Below, in pieces: positions 18,652 through 26,370 of a stretch of 64,000 nt of DNA (positions are counted from its first letter, which is position 1; each line of letters begins with the position of its first letter). The stretch lies in NCBI GenBank assembly GCA_016718205.1, contig JADKEB010000010.1, forward strand, positions 1 through 64,000, in the 5' to 3' direction. The notes beneath the pieces were generated by a model. The model saw only the letters and a program-made list of their open reading frames with translations. It searched no databases and had not been told where the DNA came from. This DNA comes from Saprospiraceae bacterium (GTDB lineage: Bacteria; Bacteroidota; Bacteroidia; Chitinophagales; Saprospiraceae). A program made the translations under genes and the position numbers.

Positions 18652-18822
18652 TAAGGCTCTGTTATTAATTAATAAATAAATGGTGCAGAATTGGCGAAGT
18701 TAATTTGTTCTTTTCCAAGGCGTAAATGAGGCGAATAGCCTTAGCTATTTAACGATTTTACAACGCAGAAAAAGAACAAAAGAACGAGACAAAATGTATC
18801 AGTTATTTTTTAACAGAGTCTA
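18652..18822. repeat. MITE-like or IS-remnant element with CTCTGTTA ends
   Basis: The left end TAAGGCTCTGTTA (18652-18664) and the right end TAACAGAGTCTA (18811-18822) form a near-perfect inverted repeat. Further inside, GTTCTTTT near 18708 faces AAAAGAAC near 18772. No transposase frame is present in the 171 bp. It directly abuts the 135-bp dispersed repeat. Confidence 0.6.
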
Positions 18823-18954
18823 ATATTGAAAGCATTGGCGTGGGTCGTCTCAAGCATAGCTTGACAAGCTCTTTAGGGAATGAGCCTGCCTGCCTACGTA
18901 GTCAGGCAGGGGTAGCGAGGGAATTTAAGTATTTGTGCAGTTTGTTATACACAC
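18820..18954 (+). repeat. 135-bp dispersed repeat, copy 1
   Basis: It is identical at about 132 of 135 positions to 58677-58811, in the same orientation and without gaps. It contains CAAGC-ATA-GCTTG and a 26-nt palindrome (CCTGCCTG, then C, CTACGTAG, T, then CAGGCAGG). There is no coding frame that both copies share with neighbours. Confidence 0.9.
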
Positions 18955-19042
18955 AAGCTCAACCGTAAGACACCGTGATCACCCAATAGACGACAAGCTG
19001 TGACTCAGACGAAAGAAAAACTGAAACCCCAAAGTTGACTTG

Positions 19043-19873
19043 CTAAAGGCGAGCCGTTTCAGATACCATCTCCTTATTTTTATAATGCGCCGCCAGCAAT
19101 GTGGGGTTGGCAGAATATTGACTGATAAGATGATGTATTTTAATCTCAGCATCTTTATCATGATGCATAGTAGAAAGCTCCAGAAGCTCCAGGTAAGTTG
19201 TATCATTTTTTATTCTGGTCAGAATTTCATGCCTTGATTTGGCCACATCTCCGTGTCCTGGGATCAGATATCGGATATCAGCAAAAGTTTTCAAAATTTC
19301 TTCAGATTTTAAAACAGTATTTTTATACGCTTCAAAACTATGATCAATAAAAGGCATCTCTATATTACTGAGGTAATCTCCGGCTATCCATAATTGTAAT
19401 TGCGGAATGATGGCAAAGATTCCATCGTCTGTATGACCTGGAGATTTAAAAAATATGATGTCAAAACCGCCAATTTCCAATTGTTCCATATCTTTTACGA
19501 TCATAATGTCTGTAACGGGATATAAAATAGGGTAGGACCTTGATATATAAAATTCATTGTCAAAATCAATGATTTGTTTCAGTACTGCTTCTTTTTTTTG
19601 ACTTTGAGCCAGTACATCAGTTGAAATCACTACCGCATCTCTAAATTTACCATAACCTATGATATGATCGTAGTCTGAATGCGTAAATAGCAGGAATTGC
19701 TTTTTATTTCTGTGTTCGGTTTGGACAAATTCAAATATATCATCGATTTCCTTAGGCAACCAGTTTGGGTCCACAATCATGACTGAATCTCTCAAATCTA
19801 TTACAGTGGAGGTAGTGCGATACAAACTGCTTTCAAAAACGGTAACTTCAGGTGTTTGCCAGGATATTTTCAT
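19043..19873 (-). CDS. MBL-fold metallo-hydrolase
   Basis: A 276-residue protein with the metallo-beta-lactamase fold pattern: a buried VIDLRDSVMIVDPN strand, then the metal motif THSDYDHI (residues about 62-69), then SPGHTDDG, AGDYL and IPGHGDVA, the other His/Asp ligands. The first motif is HxDxDH rather than the classical HxHxDH, so one zinc ligand differs. The substrate is unknown. Family members hydrolyse thioesters, lactones or phosphodiesters. It is the last gene of the leftward operon. Its ATG overlaps the maf stop by 4 nt (ATGA), which implies translational coupling. Confidence 0.85.
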   Translation of the reverse strand: MKISWQTPEVTVFESSLYRTTSTVIDLRDSVMIVDPNWLPKEIDDIFEFVQTEHRNKKQFLLFTHSDYDHIIGYGKFRDAVVISTDVLAQSQKKEAVLKQIIDFDNEFYISRSYPILYPVTDIMIVKDMEQLEIGGFDIIFFKSPGHTDDGIFAIIPQLQLWIAGDYLSNIEMPFIDHSFEAYKNTVLKSEEILKTFADIRYLIPGHGDVAKSRHEILTRIKNDTTYLELLELSTMHHDKDAEIKIHHLISQYSANPTLLAAHYKNKEMVSETARL

Positions 19874-20460
19874 ATAGTGACACCAAATTTTATCAAAGCC
19901 TGATACAACTCTCTCATGGGAAGCCCCATGATGTTGGAATAGCTCCCATTAATTTCTTTCACTTTACACAGTCCAATCCAATCCTGGATACCATAGGCCC
20001 CTGCTTTATCATAGGGTTTGTAATTTGTGATGTAATAATCTATCTCTTCGGATGTCATATGATCAAAAGTCACGAGAGTGTATACAGAAAACGACTCCAT
20101 ACCTGTTACAGACGTGATGCAGACACCCGTGATGACTGTATGTTGTTTTCCGGCAAGGGCAGTAAGAATTTCTACCGCTTCATCATAATCAGTGGGCTTG
20201 TTGTAGATTTTTCCCCCAAGGATGACGACACTGTCAGCAGTGATTAGTATTTCATTGAGTTTGAGAGTGTCTTTAAGGGCATCGGCTTTTCTTACCGCCA
20301 GCATCTCTGCTACTTCATTTGCCGGCATATTGATATCAAAATCTTCCTCATCATCCTGAGTTCTGACTTCGACATCAAATCCCGAGTCTGTCAGCAATTG
20401 GTACCTTCTCGGTGATTTAGACCCTAAAACGATTTTCGGTGATTGTGATGCGTCAGGCAT
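19870..20460 (-). CDS. maf: Maf-family nucleotide pyrophosphatase
   Basis: A 196-residue protein with the signature IVLGSKSPRRYQLL at the N-terminus (the SxSPRR nucleotide-binding loop), ITADSVVILGGKIYNKP (catalytic Asp region) and KAGAYGIQDW. These are standard Maf/YhdE features. The family hydrolyses non-canonical or canonical NTPs to NMP and PPi as a house-cleaning enzyme and can affect septation. It is cytosolic. It starts 4 nt after the UbiA gene ends and overlaps the MBL gene by 4 nt, so it sits in a tight operon. Length is typical. Confidence 0.93.
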   Translation of the reverse strand: MPDASQSPKIVLGSKSPRRYQLLTDSGFDVEVRTQDDEEDFDINMPANEVAEMLAVRKADALKDTLKLNEILITADSVVILGGKIYNKPTDYDEAVEILTALAGKQHTVITGVCITSVTGMESFSVYTLVTFDHMTSEEIDYYITNYKPYDKAGAYGIQDWIGLCKVKEINGSYSNIMGLPMRELYQALIKFGVTI

Positions 20461-20464
20461 ATTT

Positions 20465-21397
20465 TTAAGGTATTGTTTTTGTTATTAATATCAGAGCACC
20501 AAGTCCTGCCAGCATTATCCATTTCAGGATGGTACTTATCTTACTGAAGTCCCTTTTATGAGTTGTTTTAGTCAGTATTTGGATGATAACAACCAATGGC
20601 GCAGCCACAAGCAAAAGTAAATACATCATAATTCTAAAATCAAGAGGTATGCTCGTGGTAAACATCCATGCTAACAAAAGTACAATTGACGCTAAAGACA
20701 GGAATATCGACCAGCGTTTTGCTACGAGGATGCTATATTTTATGGGTAAAGTAACATAACCCATATTTTTATCCCCTTCAATATCTTCAATATCTTTGAT
20801 AATTTCACGTATGAAATTGATTAAGAAAGAAAATGTAATATAAAAAATCAACACTTGTAAAATGTGTGACTGCATGGCTTCAGAAGTTGGGTTGAATATC
20901 AAATTCCGCTCAGCGAGCAGGATGATACCAGGGACAAAAGCCACAAAAAGGCTCACAATTACATTCCCTGTCAGCACTGAGCTTTTATACCTGCGTGAGT
21001 AGAGGTAAAGTACAGCACATACCATCGGATATAATGCGATCAGTGGAATGTTGTTGGTTTTTATAGCAATATATACAGAAAGCACCAACCCTGCGAATAG
21101 TATCAAATAATAATACCTTTTGGCATTTTCGATGGAGATATCATTAAGCAGATATGTTTTATCTGGCTTATTTACAGCATCACTTTTATAATCGATGATA
21201 TCATTGATGATGTAGCCGCCAGCAGCAATAAGTATCGTGTCCAGGATAAAAATATATAACAAGTGCCCTGACAAAGCCACCACATCTGCATATGTCGCAA
21301 AAAGGAAATGATATAGAATGAATTGGGTAAATCCAATAATTAAAAGGTTTTTTGGCCTTACAATAAAGATATAAGGTGCAATTTTTTTTAGAAATTC
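20465..21397 (-). CDS. UbiA-family prenyltransferase (membrane)
   Basis: A multi-pass membrane protein with both Asp-rich motifs of the UbiA family: NDIIDYKSD (first loop) and DIEDIEGD (second loop), which bind Mg and the prenyl diphosphate. About eight to nine hydrophobic segments are visible. I chose the ATG at 21397 (MEFLKKIAPYIF). A longer frame to 21445 would only add residues overlapping the phosphatase gene. It may make a prenylated quinone or a geranylgeranylglyceryl phosphate-type lipid. The acceptor cannot be told from sequence. It overlaps the upstream gene by 10 nt. Confidence 0.88.
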   Translation of the reverse strand, partial: EFLKKIAPYIFIVRPKNLLIIGFTQFILYHFLFATYADVVALSGHLLYIFILDTILIAAGGYIINDIIDYKSDAVNKPDKTYLLNDISIENAKRYYYLILFAGLVLSVYIAIKTNNIPLIALYPMVCAVLYLYSRRYKSSVLTGNVIVSLFVAFVPGIILLAERNLIFNPTSEAMQSHILQVLIFYITFSFLINFIREIIKDIEDIEGDKNMGYVTLPIKYSILVAKRWSIFLSLASIVLLLAWMFTTSIPLDFRIMMYLLLLVAAPLVVIIQILTKTTHKRDFSKISTILKWIMLAGLGALILITKTIP

Positions 21398-21885
21398 CAT
21401 TTGCCTTGCAACCTCATGACTTTTTCTATGACTTCCCGAACACAACCTTTTCCACCTTCCTTTGAAGATATGTACATCGCTCTGTTTAGATTCTCAGTAG
21501 CTCCGTCAGCAGGACTGGCGGATATGGCCACTCTATCATATAGAACCAAATCAGGTATATCATCACCCATAAACAAAATCTCTTCCTTTTTTAGACTAAG
21601 TTTTGAAACATAATCTTCAAATGCCCGTGTTTTCTCGGGGAGACTGTCATAAATGTGCGGCACACCCAGAAACTCAAAGCGTTTTCTGACTCCTGCTGAA
21701 AATCCTTTGGTGATGATAGCAACATTATATCCTGCTTCCATGGCAATTTTGACTGCCTGGCCATCACGGGTACTCATGATTCGGACATAATCACCATTTT
21801 CCATTACAATAACCTCACTATTGGTAAATACACCGTCAACATCAAATATAAAAGTGGTGATATGATTAAAAAGAGCGTGATCCAT
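21388..21885 (-). CDS. HAD-superfamily phosphatase, KdsC-like
   Basis: A 165-residue HAD IIIA-type phosphatase. Motif I FIFDVDGVFTNS carries the nucleophile Asp and acid/base Asp. VAIITKGFSAG is motif II-like, with Thr where Ser or Thr is expected. A downstream Lys lies at LPEKTRAFEDY, and motif IV is MGDDIPDL. Size and motifs match KdsC (3-deoxy-D-manno-octulosonate 8-phosphate phosphatase, for the LPS core). The last residues carry the extended KdsC-like tail only in part, so substrate assignment is tentative. It is second in the iscX-led leftward operon. Confidence 0.82.
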   Translation of the reverse strand: MDHALFNHITTFIFDVDGVFTNSEVIVMENGDYVRIMSTRDGQAVKIAMEAGYNVAIITKGFSAGVRKRFEFLGVPHIYDSLPEKTRAFEDYVSKLSLKKEEILFMGDDIPDLVLYDRVAISASPADGATENLNRAMYISSKEGGKGCVREVIEKVMRLQGKWNF

Positions 21886-21969
21886 ATTGTTTTATTAAAT
21901 GCTATAGATTTTTCAGAGCTACTAAGTTTTTTACATTTAGAAGGACTTCTTAAAATTCAAAATCATCCA

Positions 21970-22215
21970 TTATTGATTATCTCTCCATTCGTACACCCAT
22001 TTTGCCTGAATCTGCTCAAGGTGGCCTTCGGTACAATCTTCCCTTTTGCCTTCAAAATTAGAAATTTCGAGAATCCATTCCAATAGCTCGGTGAATCTGA
22101 CCCTATAGATTTTTCCTTCATCAAAATGATCTCCAAATCTTTCATAAAGTTTCATTCCGATATCTTCATGATCTTCCCAGTGAATAGGAAGGTTGTCAAT
22201 GCTTTCAAATGCCAT
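21970..22215 (-). CDS. iscX: IscX-like iron-sulfur assembly adaptor
   Basis: An 81-residue acidic protein. The pattern IHWEDHEDIGMKLYERFGD, then YRVRFTELLEWILEISNFEG, then HLEQIQAKWVYEWRD follows the IscX/YfhJ family (helical, with a conserved W, the RFT(D/E) motif and a C-terminal W). IscX binds the cysteine desulfurase IscS and iron and tunes Fe-S cluster assembly. No other isc genes are visible nearby, so the context does not confirm the role. It leads the leftward operon, with a -7 box at 22295-22302. Confidence 0.8.
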   Translation of the reverse strand: MAFESIDNLPIHWEDHEDIGMKLYERFGDHFDEGKIYRVRFTELLEWILEISNFEGKREDCTEGHLEQIQAKWVYEWRDNQ

Positions 22216-22294
22216 AAATTGTAATGTTTTTGATGTTTTTAAACCTGAATTTGTCTTATTTGTTTATACCGGGTGAGCAATTTGAATGCTGCTG

Positions 22295-22302
22295 CAAATG
22301 TA
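22295..22302 (-). promoter_or_regulatory. Bacteroidota -7 box for the iscX operon
   Basis: TACATTTG on the minus strand matches TAnnTTTG. It lies 80 nt upstream of the iscX start and is divergent from the tRNA promoter at 22382. Confidence 0.55.
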
Positions 22303-22381
22303 GCGTATTTTACAGATAATGCCTTTAACAAATATTTTAATATTTTTTATGTCTAAATTTTTTTTATAATAGAGAATGTCT

Positions 22382-22389
22382 TACCTTTG
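22382..22389 (+). promoter_or_regulatory. Bacteroidota -7 box for the tRNA-tuf operon
   Basis: TACCTTTG matches TAnnTTTG exactly. A T-rich stretch at 22358-22365 lies where the -33 element is expected. It is 59 nt before the first tRNA. Confidence 0.7.
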
Positions 22390-22447
22390 CATCGCTTTTG
22401 GAAAAAGATCCATTTGTCGTTTGAAAAATTGACTAAAAAAGTAGCAT

Positions 22448-22521
22448 GCCAGTGTAGCTCAGTTGGCCAGAGCAGCTGATTTGTAATCAGCGGGTCGGGG
22501 GTTCGAATCCCTCCACTGGCT
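22448..22521 (+). tRNA. tRNA-Thr (UGU)
   Basis: A full cloverleaf. Acceptor GCCAGTG/CACTGGC, D-arm GCTCAGTTGGCCAGAGC, anticodon loop TTTGTAA with anticodon TGT, T-loop TTCGAAT. No CCA is encoded. It is the first of four tandem tRNAs. Confidence 0.95.
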
Positions 22522-22533
22522 CTAAAGAGAGAC

Positions 22534-22616
22534 GGGGATGCGCCGAAGTTGGAGAGACGGGGCAGACTGTAAATCTGTTGGCTATGCCTGAATAGGTTCG
22601 AATCCTATCATCCCCA
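22534..22616 (+). tRNA. tRNA-Tyr (GUA)
   Basis: Acceptor GGGGATG/CATCCCC, anticodon loop CTGTAAA with anticodon GTA, and the long class II variable arm expected of bacterial tRNA-Tyr. T-loop TTCGAAT. Confidence 0.95.
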
Positions 22617-22640
22617 CAACATCTCTTTTTTACTTTAGAT

Positions 22641-22713
22641 GCGGAAGTAGCTCAGTTGGTAGAGCATCAGCCTTCCAAGCTGAGGGTCGCGAGTTCGAGT
22701 CTCGTCTTCCGCT
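22641..22713 (+). tRNA. tRNA-Gly (UCC)
   Basis: Acceptor GCGGAAG/CTTCCGC, anticodon loop CTTCCAA with anticodon TCC, T-loop TTCGAGT. Confidence 0.95.
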
Positions 22714-22756
22714 CCATTTTTTCAGACACCCGGAGCTATTAGATGATTAATTTTTG

Positions 22757-22828
<72 letters not shown>

Positions 22829-22884
22829 CATTTTTATGTATATTATTATTATTAAATATTTAAAGTTCAGAAAAATTTTAACTG

Positions 22885-24081
22885 ATGGCTAAATCAACAT
22901 TTGTAAGAACCAAACCACACGTAAATATCGGAACGATTGGTCACGTTGACCACGGTAAGACTACCCTTACTGCCGCAATTACTTACGTGCTTTCTGAGTA
23001 CGGCTTCGCTGAGAAAAAAGATTATGACTCAATCGATGCTGCACCGGAAGAAAAAGAAAGAGGTATCACTATCAACACTGCACACGTAGAGTATGAAACA
23101 AAAAACAGACACTATGCTCACGTAGATTGTCCTGGTCACGCCGATTATGTGAAAAACATGGTTACTGGTGCTGCTCAAATGGACGGTGCTATCTTAGTAT
23201 GCGCTGCTACTGACGGACCTATGCCTCAAACAAGAGAGCACATCCTGCTTGCAAGACAAGTAGGTGTACCTGCAGTAGTTGTATTTATGAACAAGGTCGA
23301 TCTTGTAGACGATCCTGAAATGCTGGAACTTGTTGAAATGGAATTAAGAGAACTATTGAGTTCTTACCAGTTTGACGGTGACAATGCTGCTATTATTCAA
23401 GGTTCTGCTTTGAAAGCTCTTGAAGGAGATGCTAATGCAAAACAACAAATCCTTGACTTAATGGCTGCAGTTGATGCTCAGATTCCTGAGCCTGTAAGAG
23501 ATGTAGATAAGCCTTTCCTTATGCCTATCGAAGACGTATTCTCTATCACTGGTAGAGGTACTGTTGCGACTGGTAGAATTGAAAGAGGTGTTATCAACAC
23601 AGGTGATCCGGTTGAAATCATCGGTATGATGAAACTTGGCGATAAACCTTTGACATCTACTGTAACTGGAGTTGAGATGTTCAGAAAGATTCTTGAAAGA
23701 GGTGAAGCTGGCGATAATGCCGGTATCCTTTTGAGAGGTATCGATAAGGAAGCAATCAGAAGGGGTATGGTTATCATCAAACCAGCATCTGTGAAGCCTC
23801 ACGCTCACTTCAAATGCGAAATTTATGTTCTTGGTAAGGACGAAGGAGGAAGACACACACCATTCTTTAATGGTTACAGACCTCAGTTCTACTTTAGAAC
23901 AACTGACGTTACCGGTGATGTTTCTCTTCCTGCAGGAGTAGAGATGGTGATGCCAGGTGACAACGTTTCACTTGAAGTTAAATTGCTCAGTCCGATCGCT
24001 ATGGAGAAAGGTCTTCGTTTTGCGATCAGAGAAGGTGGTAGAACAGTAGGAGCTGGACAGGTTACTGAAATCATTTCTTAA
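22885..24081 (+). CDS. tuf: Elongation factor Tu
   Basis: A 398-residue GTPase delivering aminoacyl-tRNA to the ribosome. G1 GHVDHGKTTL, effector-region RGITI, G3 DCPGHADYV and G4 NKVDL are present, followed by the beta-barrel domains (GRGTVATGRIERG, PGDNVSLEVKL). Length is standard for the family. It lies directly downstream of the four tRNAs, without its own obvious -7 box, so it is probably part of the tRNA transcript. It is closed by a perfect 16-bp hairpin terminator at 24105-24140. The codon spread is typical of a highly expressed gene. Confidence 0.98.
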   Translation: MAKSTFVRTKPHVNIGTIGHVDHGKTTLTAAITYVLSEYGFAEKKDYDSIDAAPEEKERGITINTAHVEYETKNRHYAHVDCPGHADYVKNMVTGAAQMDGAILVCAATDGPMPQTREHILLARQVGVPAVVVFMNKVDLVDDPEMLELVEMELRELLSSYQFDGDNAAIIQGSALKALEGDANAKQQILDLMAAVDAQIPEPVRDVDKPFLMPIEDVFSITGRGTVATGRIERGVINTGDPVEIIGMMKLGDKPLTSTVTGVEMFRKILERGEAGDNAGILLRGIDKEAIRRGMVIIKPASVKPHAHFKCEIYVLGKDEGGRHTPFFNGYRPQFYFRTTDVTGDVSLPAGVEMVMPGDNVSLEVKLLSPIAMEKGLRFAIREGGRTVGAGQVTEIIS

Positions 24082-24104
24082 TTTCTATCACTAAATATAT
24101 ATAT

Positions 24105-24140
24105 GAAAAATTAAGCACTTTTCGAAGTGCTTAATTTTTC
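24105..24140 (+). terminator. Terminator after tuf
   Basis: A perfect 16-bp inverted repeat (GAAAAATTAAGCACTT / AAGTGCTTAATTTTTC) with a TTCG tetraloop. It is A-rich on the left and T-rich on the right, so it can act as an intrinsic terminator in either direction. Confidence 0.88.
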
Positions 24141-24169
24141 ATTTTGTATCAGGTAGTTTTGTTTGAATT

Positions 24170-24242
24170 AGGGGAGTAGCTCAATTGGTAGAGTGGCGGT
24201 CTCCAAAACCGTAGGTCGCAGGTTCGAGCCCTGTCTCCCCTG
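24170..24242 (+). tRNA. tRNA-Trp (CCA)
   Basis: Acceptor AGGGGAG/CTCCCCT, anticodon loop CTCCAAA with anticodon CCA, T-loop TTCGAGC. It lies between the tuf terminator and secE, the usual position in Bacteroidota. Confidence 0.95.
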
Positions 24243-24281
24243 CAAAGTAACATCTTAATTAACTTACTTCGAAAGTAGCAT

Positions 24282-24470
24282 ATGGAAAATATCAGATTAT
24301 ATCTCAAGGAAAGTTATGATGAATTGATGAATCATGTAACATGGCCATCCTGGGATGAACTTATGAGTAGTGCCAAACTTGTTTTAGTTTCAACAATTAT
24401 ACTATCTCTGATAGTATTCATTTTTGACTTTATCGCAAATAGTTCTCTTAAATTTATTTACGAACTATAA
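24282..24470 (+). CDS. secE: Preprotein translocase subunit SecE
   Basis: A 62-residue protein with the short bacterial SecE layout: an amphipathic N-terminal helix with VTWPSWDEL (the conserved WP motif) and one membrane helix (LVLVSTIILSLIVFIFDFI). It clamps SecY in the plasma-membrane Sec channel. It is followed after 21 nt by nusG, the standard secE-nusG pair, and preceded by tRNA-Trp. Confidence 0.95.
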   Translation: MENIRLYLKESYDELMNHVTWPSWDELMSSAKLVLVSTIILSLIVFIFDFIANSSLKFIYEL

Positions 24471-24491
24471 TTTTTATCAAACAAATAAACA

Positions 24492-25040
24492 ATGTCCGAA
24501 GATAAAAAGTGGTACTCCCTTCGAGTAGTAAGTGGTAAAGAAAAAAGTATCAAAGAAAGAATTGAGCTTGAAATCAAAAGAAGCAACTGGGAGAATGTAG
24601 TCACTCAGGTACTTGTTCCTTCGGAAAAAGTGTATAAAATAAGAAACGGGAAGAAAGTTATTCTTGAACGAAATATTCTTCCGGGGTACATCTTAGTAGA
24701 AGCTGACCCAACAAAATTTTCAGCTGAAGTTGTGCAGATTATTTCTAATGTAGCTAACGTAATACACTTCTTAGGAAAAAACAATCCAGTACCCATGACT
24801 CAGACAGAAGCCAACAGGATGCTTGGTAAAGTGGATGATTCTCAGGAGGTTACAGCTGCTATGATTGAACCATTTATTGTAGGCGAAACCATCAAAATTA
24901 TTGATGGGCCATTCAATGATTTTATTGGTGATGTCAAAGAAGTAAATGAGGATAAGAAAAAGTTAAAGGTCATTGTAAAAATATTTGGTAGAGGTACAGA
25001 AGTGGAACTCAACTATATGCAGGTTGAAAAACAATCATAA
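24492..25040 (+). CDS. nusG: Transcription termination/antitermination factor NusG
   Basis: A 182-residue protein. It has an NGN domain (KWYSLRVVSGKEKSIKERIE, later LPGYILVE) and a C-terminal KOW motif (VGETIKIIDGPFNDFIGDVKEV). It binds the RNA polymerase clamp and promotes processivity, coupling to Rho or the ribosome. It lies between secE and rplK as usual. Confidence 0.96.
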   Translation: MSEDKKWYSLRVVSGKEKSIKERIELEIKRSNWENVVTQVLVPSEKVYKIRNGKKVILERNILPGYILVEADPTKFSAEVVQIISNVANVIHFLGKNNPVPMTQTEANRMLGKVDDSQEVTAAMIEPFIVGETIKIIDGPFNDFIGDVKEVNEDKKKLKVIVKIFGRGTEVELNYMQVEKQS

Positions 25041-25093
25041 ACAAAGAGCAAATTGACTTTAGATCAATGTTGATGCTTCCCTAAAGTCTTTGT
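25041..25093 (+). promoter_or_regulatory. Hairpin leader before rplK
   Basis: GACTTTAG (25055-25062) pairs with CTAAAGTC (25081-25088), and outer ACAAA (25041-) can pair with TTTGT (25089-25093). There is no T-tract, so it is more likely an mRNA leader, processing or feedback structure than a terminator. Confidence 0.45.
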
Positions 25094-25125
25094 ATTAATA
25101 ATTTTTATAAATTAGATTTGAAAAA

Positions 25126-25593
25126 ATGGCAAAAGAAATTCAAACATATGTAAAACTTCAGGTTAAAGGCGGTCAGGCCAACCCTGCACCACCAGTAGGG
25201 CCTGCATTGGGTTCTAAGGGTTTGAACATAATGGAATTCTGTAAGAGATTTAATGCAGAGACACAAGATCAGACGGGCAAAATTTTACCTGTTGTGATAA
25301 CTGTTTATAAAGATAAATCTTTCGATTTTGTTATAAAGACACCTCCGGCAGCTATCCAATTGATGGAGCTTGCTAAAATCAAGAGTGGTTCTTCAGTTCC
25401 TAACCGTAACAAAGTAGGTACTGTAACCTGGGATCAGATTCATGGAATCGCTGAAAGTAAAATGAAAGACCTAAATGCCTTTACGGTAGAGTCTGCTATG
25501 AGAATGGTAGCCGGTACTGCAAGAAGTATGGGTATTACAGTTTCAGGTGATGCACCTTGGGGCAACCAAGCCGTGGCACCAGAAGAGAATTAA
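25126..25593 (+). CDS. rplK: 50S ribosomal protein L11
   Basis: A 155-residue protein, slightly longer than E. coli L11 through a C-terminal extension (GDAPWGNQAVAPEEN). The N-domain carries VKLQVKGGQANPAPPVGPAL and GLNIMEFCKRFN. The RNA-binding C-domain carries TVESAMRMVAGTARSMGI. It forms the GTPase-associated centre with 23S rRNA and the L10/L7-L12 stalk. It heads the rplK-rplA-rplJ-rplL-rpoB-rpoC series. Confidence 0.97.
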   Translation: MAKEIQTYVKLQVKGGQANPAPPVGPALGSKGLNIMEFCKRFNAETQDQTGKILPVVITVYKDKSFDFVIKTPPAAIQLMELAKIKSGSSVPNRNKVGTVTWDQIHGIAESKMKDLNAFTVESAMRMVAGTARSMGITVSGDAPWGNQAVAPEEN

Positions 25594-25614
25594 TATTTTT
25601 TAATCGGTAAGGGA

Positions 25615-25632
25615 GTCATTTTTGAAAATGAC
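25615..25632 (+). promoter_or_regulatory. Hairpin between rplK and rplA
   Basis: A perfect 8-bp stem GTCATTTT / AAAATGAC with a 2-nt loop lies 26 nt before the rplA start. It could mimic the L1 rRNA site for feedback, or simply stabilise the junction. No T-run follows. Confidence 0.4.
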
Positions 25633-25657
25633 GCTATAACCTTAAAATTTTATCATA

Positions 25658-26350
25658 ATGGCAAAAATTAGTAAAAAAAGACAAGTTGTCAACTCTAAAG
25701 TTGATCCTACAAAGTTTTACGCCTTAAAAGATGCCGCTGCTTTAGTCAAAGAAGTCAATACTACCAAGTTTGATGCATCTGTTGATATTCATATCCGATT
25801 GGGTGTGGATCCTAGAAAAGCAGATCAGGCCATAAGGGGTACAGTAACACTACCGCATGGAACCGGAAAAGTAAAAAGAGTATTAGTGCTTTGTACTCCC
25901 GACAAGGAGGAAGAAGCAAGAGCAGCTGGAGCTGATCATGTTGGTCTGGAAGAGTTCATCACTAAAATCAGCCAGGGATGGACTGATGTTGATGTCATCA
26001 TCGCTATGCCAAACGTTATGGCAAAAGTAGGTCAGATAGGTCGTATACTTGGACCTCGAGGTTTGATGCCCAATCCTAAGACTGGAACTGTAACTATTAA
26101 TGTTGGAGCTGCAGTTGAAGAAGTAAAAGCTGGTAAAATCTCATTTAGAGTGGATAAGTATGGTATCATACATTCACCTATCGGAAGAGTATCCTTCGCA
26201 CCTGAAAAGATTTCTGAAAATGCTCAGGAGTTGATATCTACCTTAGAAAAAATGAAACCATCAACAGCGAAAGGTACCTACATGAAATCTATCAGTATTG
26301 CGAGCACCATGAGTCCTGGTATTGCGATTGACACAAAATCTATTAAATAA
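25658..26350 (+). CDS. rplA: 50S ribosomal protein L1
   Basis: A 230-residue protein. It has VDIHIRLGVDPRKADQ and VTLPHGTGK near the N-terminus, the signature GLMPNPKTGTVT near residue 140 and SFRVDKYGIIHSPIGR after it. L1 forms the mobile stalk at the E site and, in characterised bacteria, represses its own operon by binding mRNA. It is spaced 64 nt from rplK, with a hairpin in the gap, and 20 nt from rplJ. Confidence 0.97.
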   Translation: MAKISKKRQVVNSKVDPTKFYALKDAAALVKEVNTTKFDASVDIHIRLGVDPRKADQAIRGTVTLPHGTGKVKRVLVLCTPDKEEEARAAGADHVGLEEFITKISQGWTDVDVIIAMPNVMAKVGQIGRILGPRGLMPNPKTGTVTINVGAAVEEVKAGKISFRVDKYGIIHSPIGRVSFAPEKISENAQELISTLEKMKPSTAKGTYMKSISIASTMSPGIAIDTKSIK

Positions 26351-26370
26351 ACCATTAAAAATAATTTAAA

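Noticed and set aside
20465..21445. Longer UbiA start at 21445
   Set aside because: The extra 16 residues overlap the phosphatase gene and are not membrane-protein-like. The ATG at 21397 gives a normal family N-terminus.
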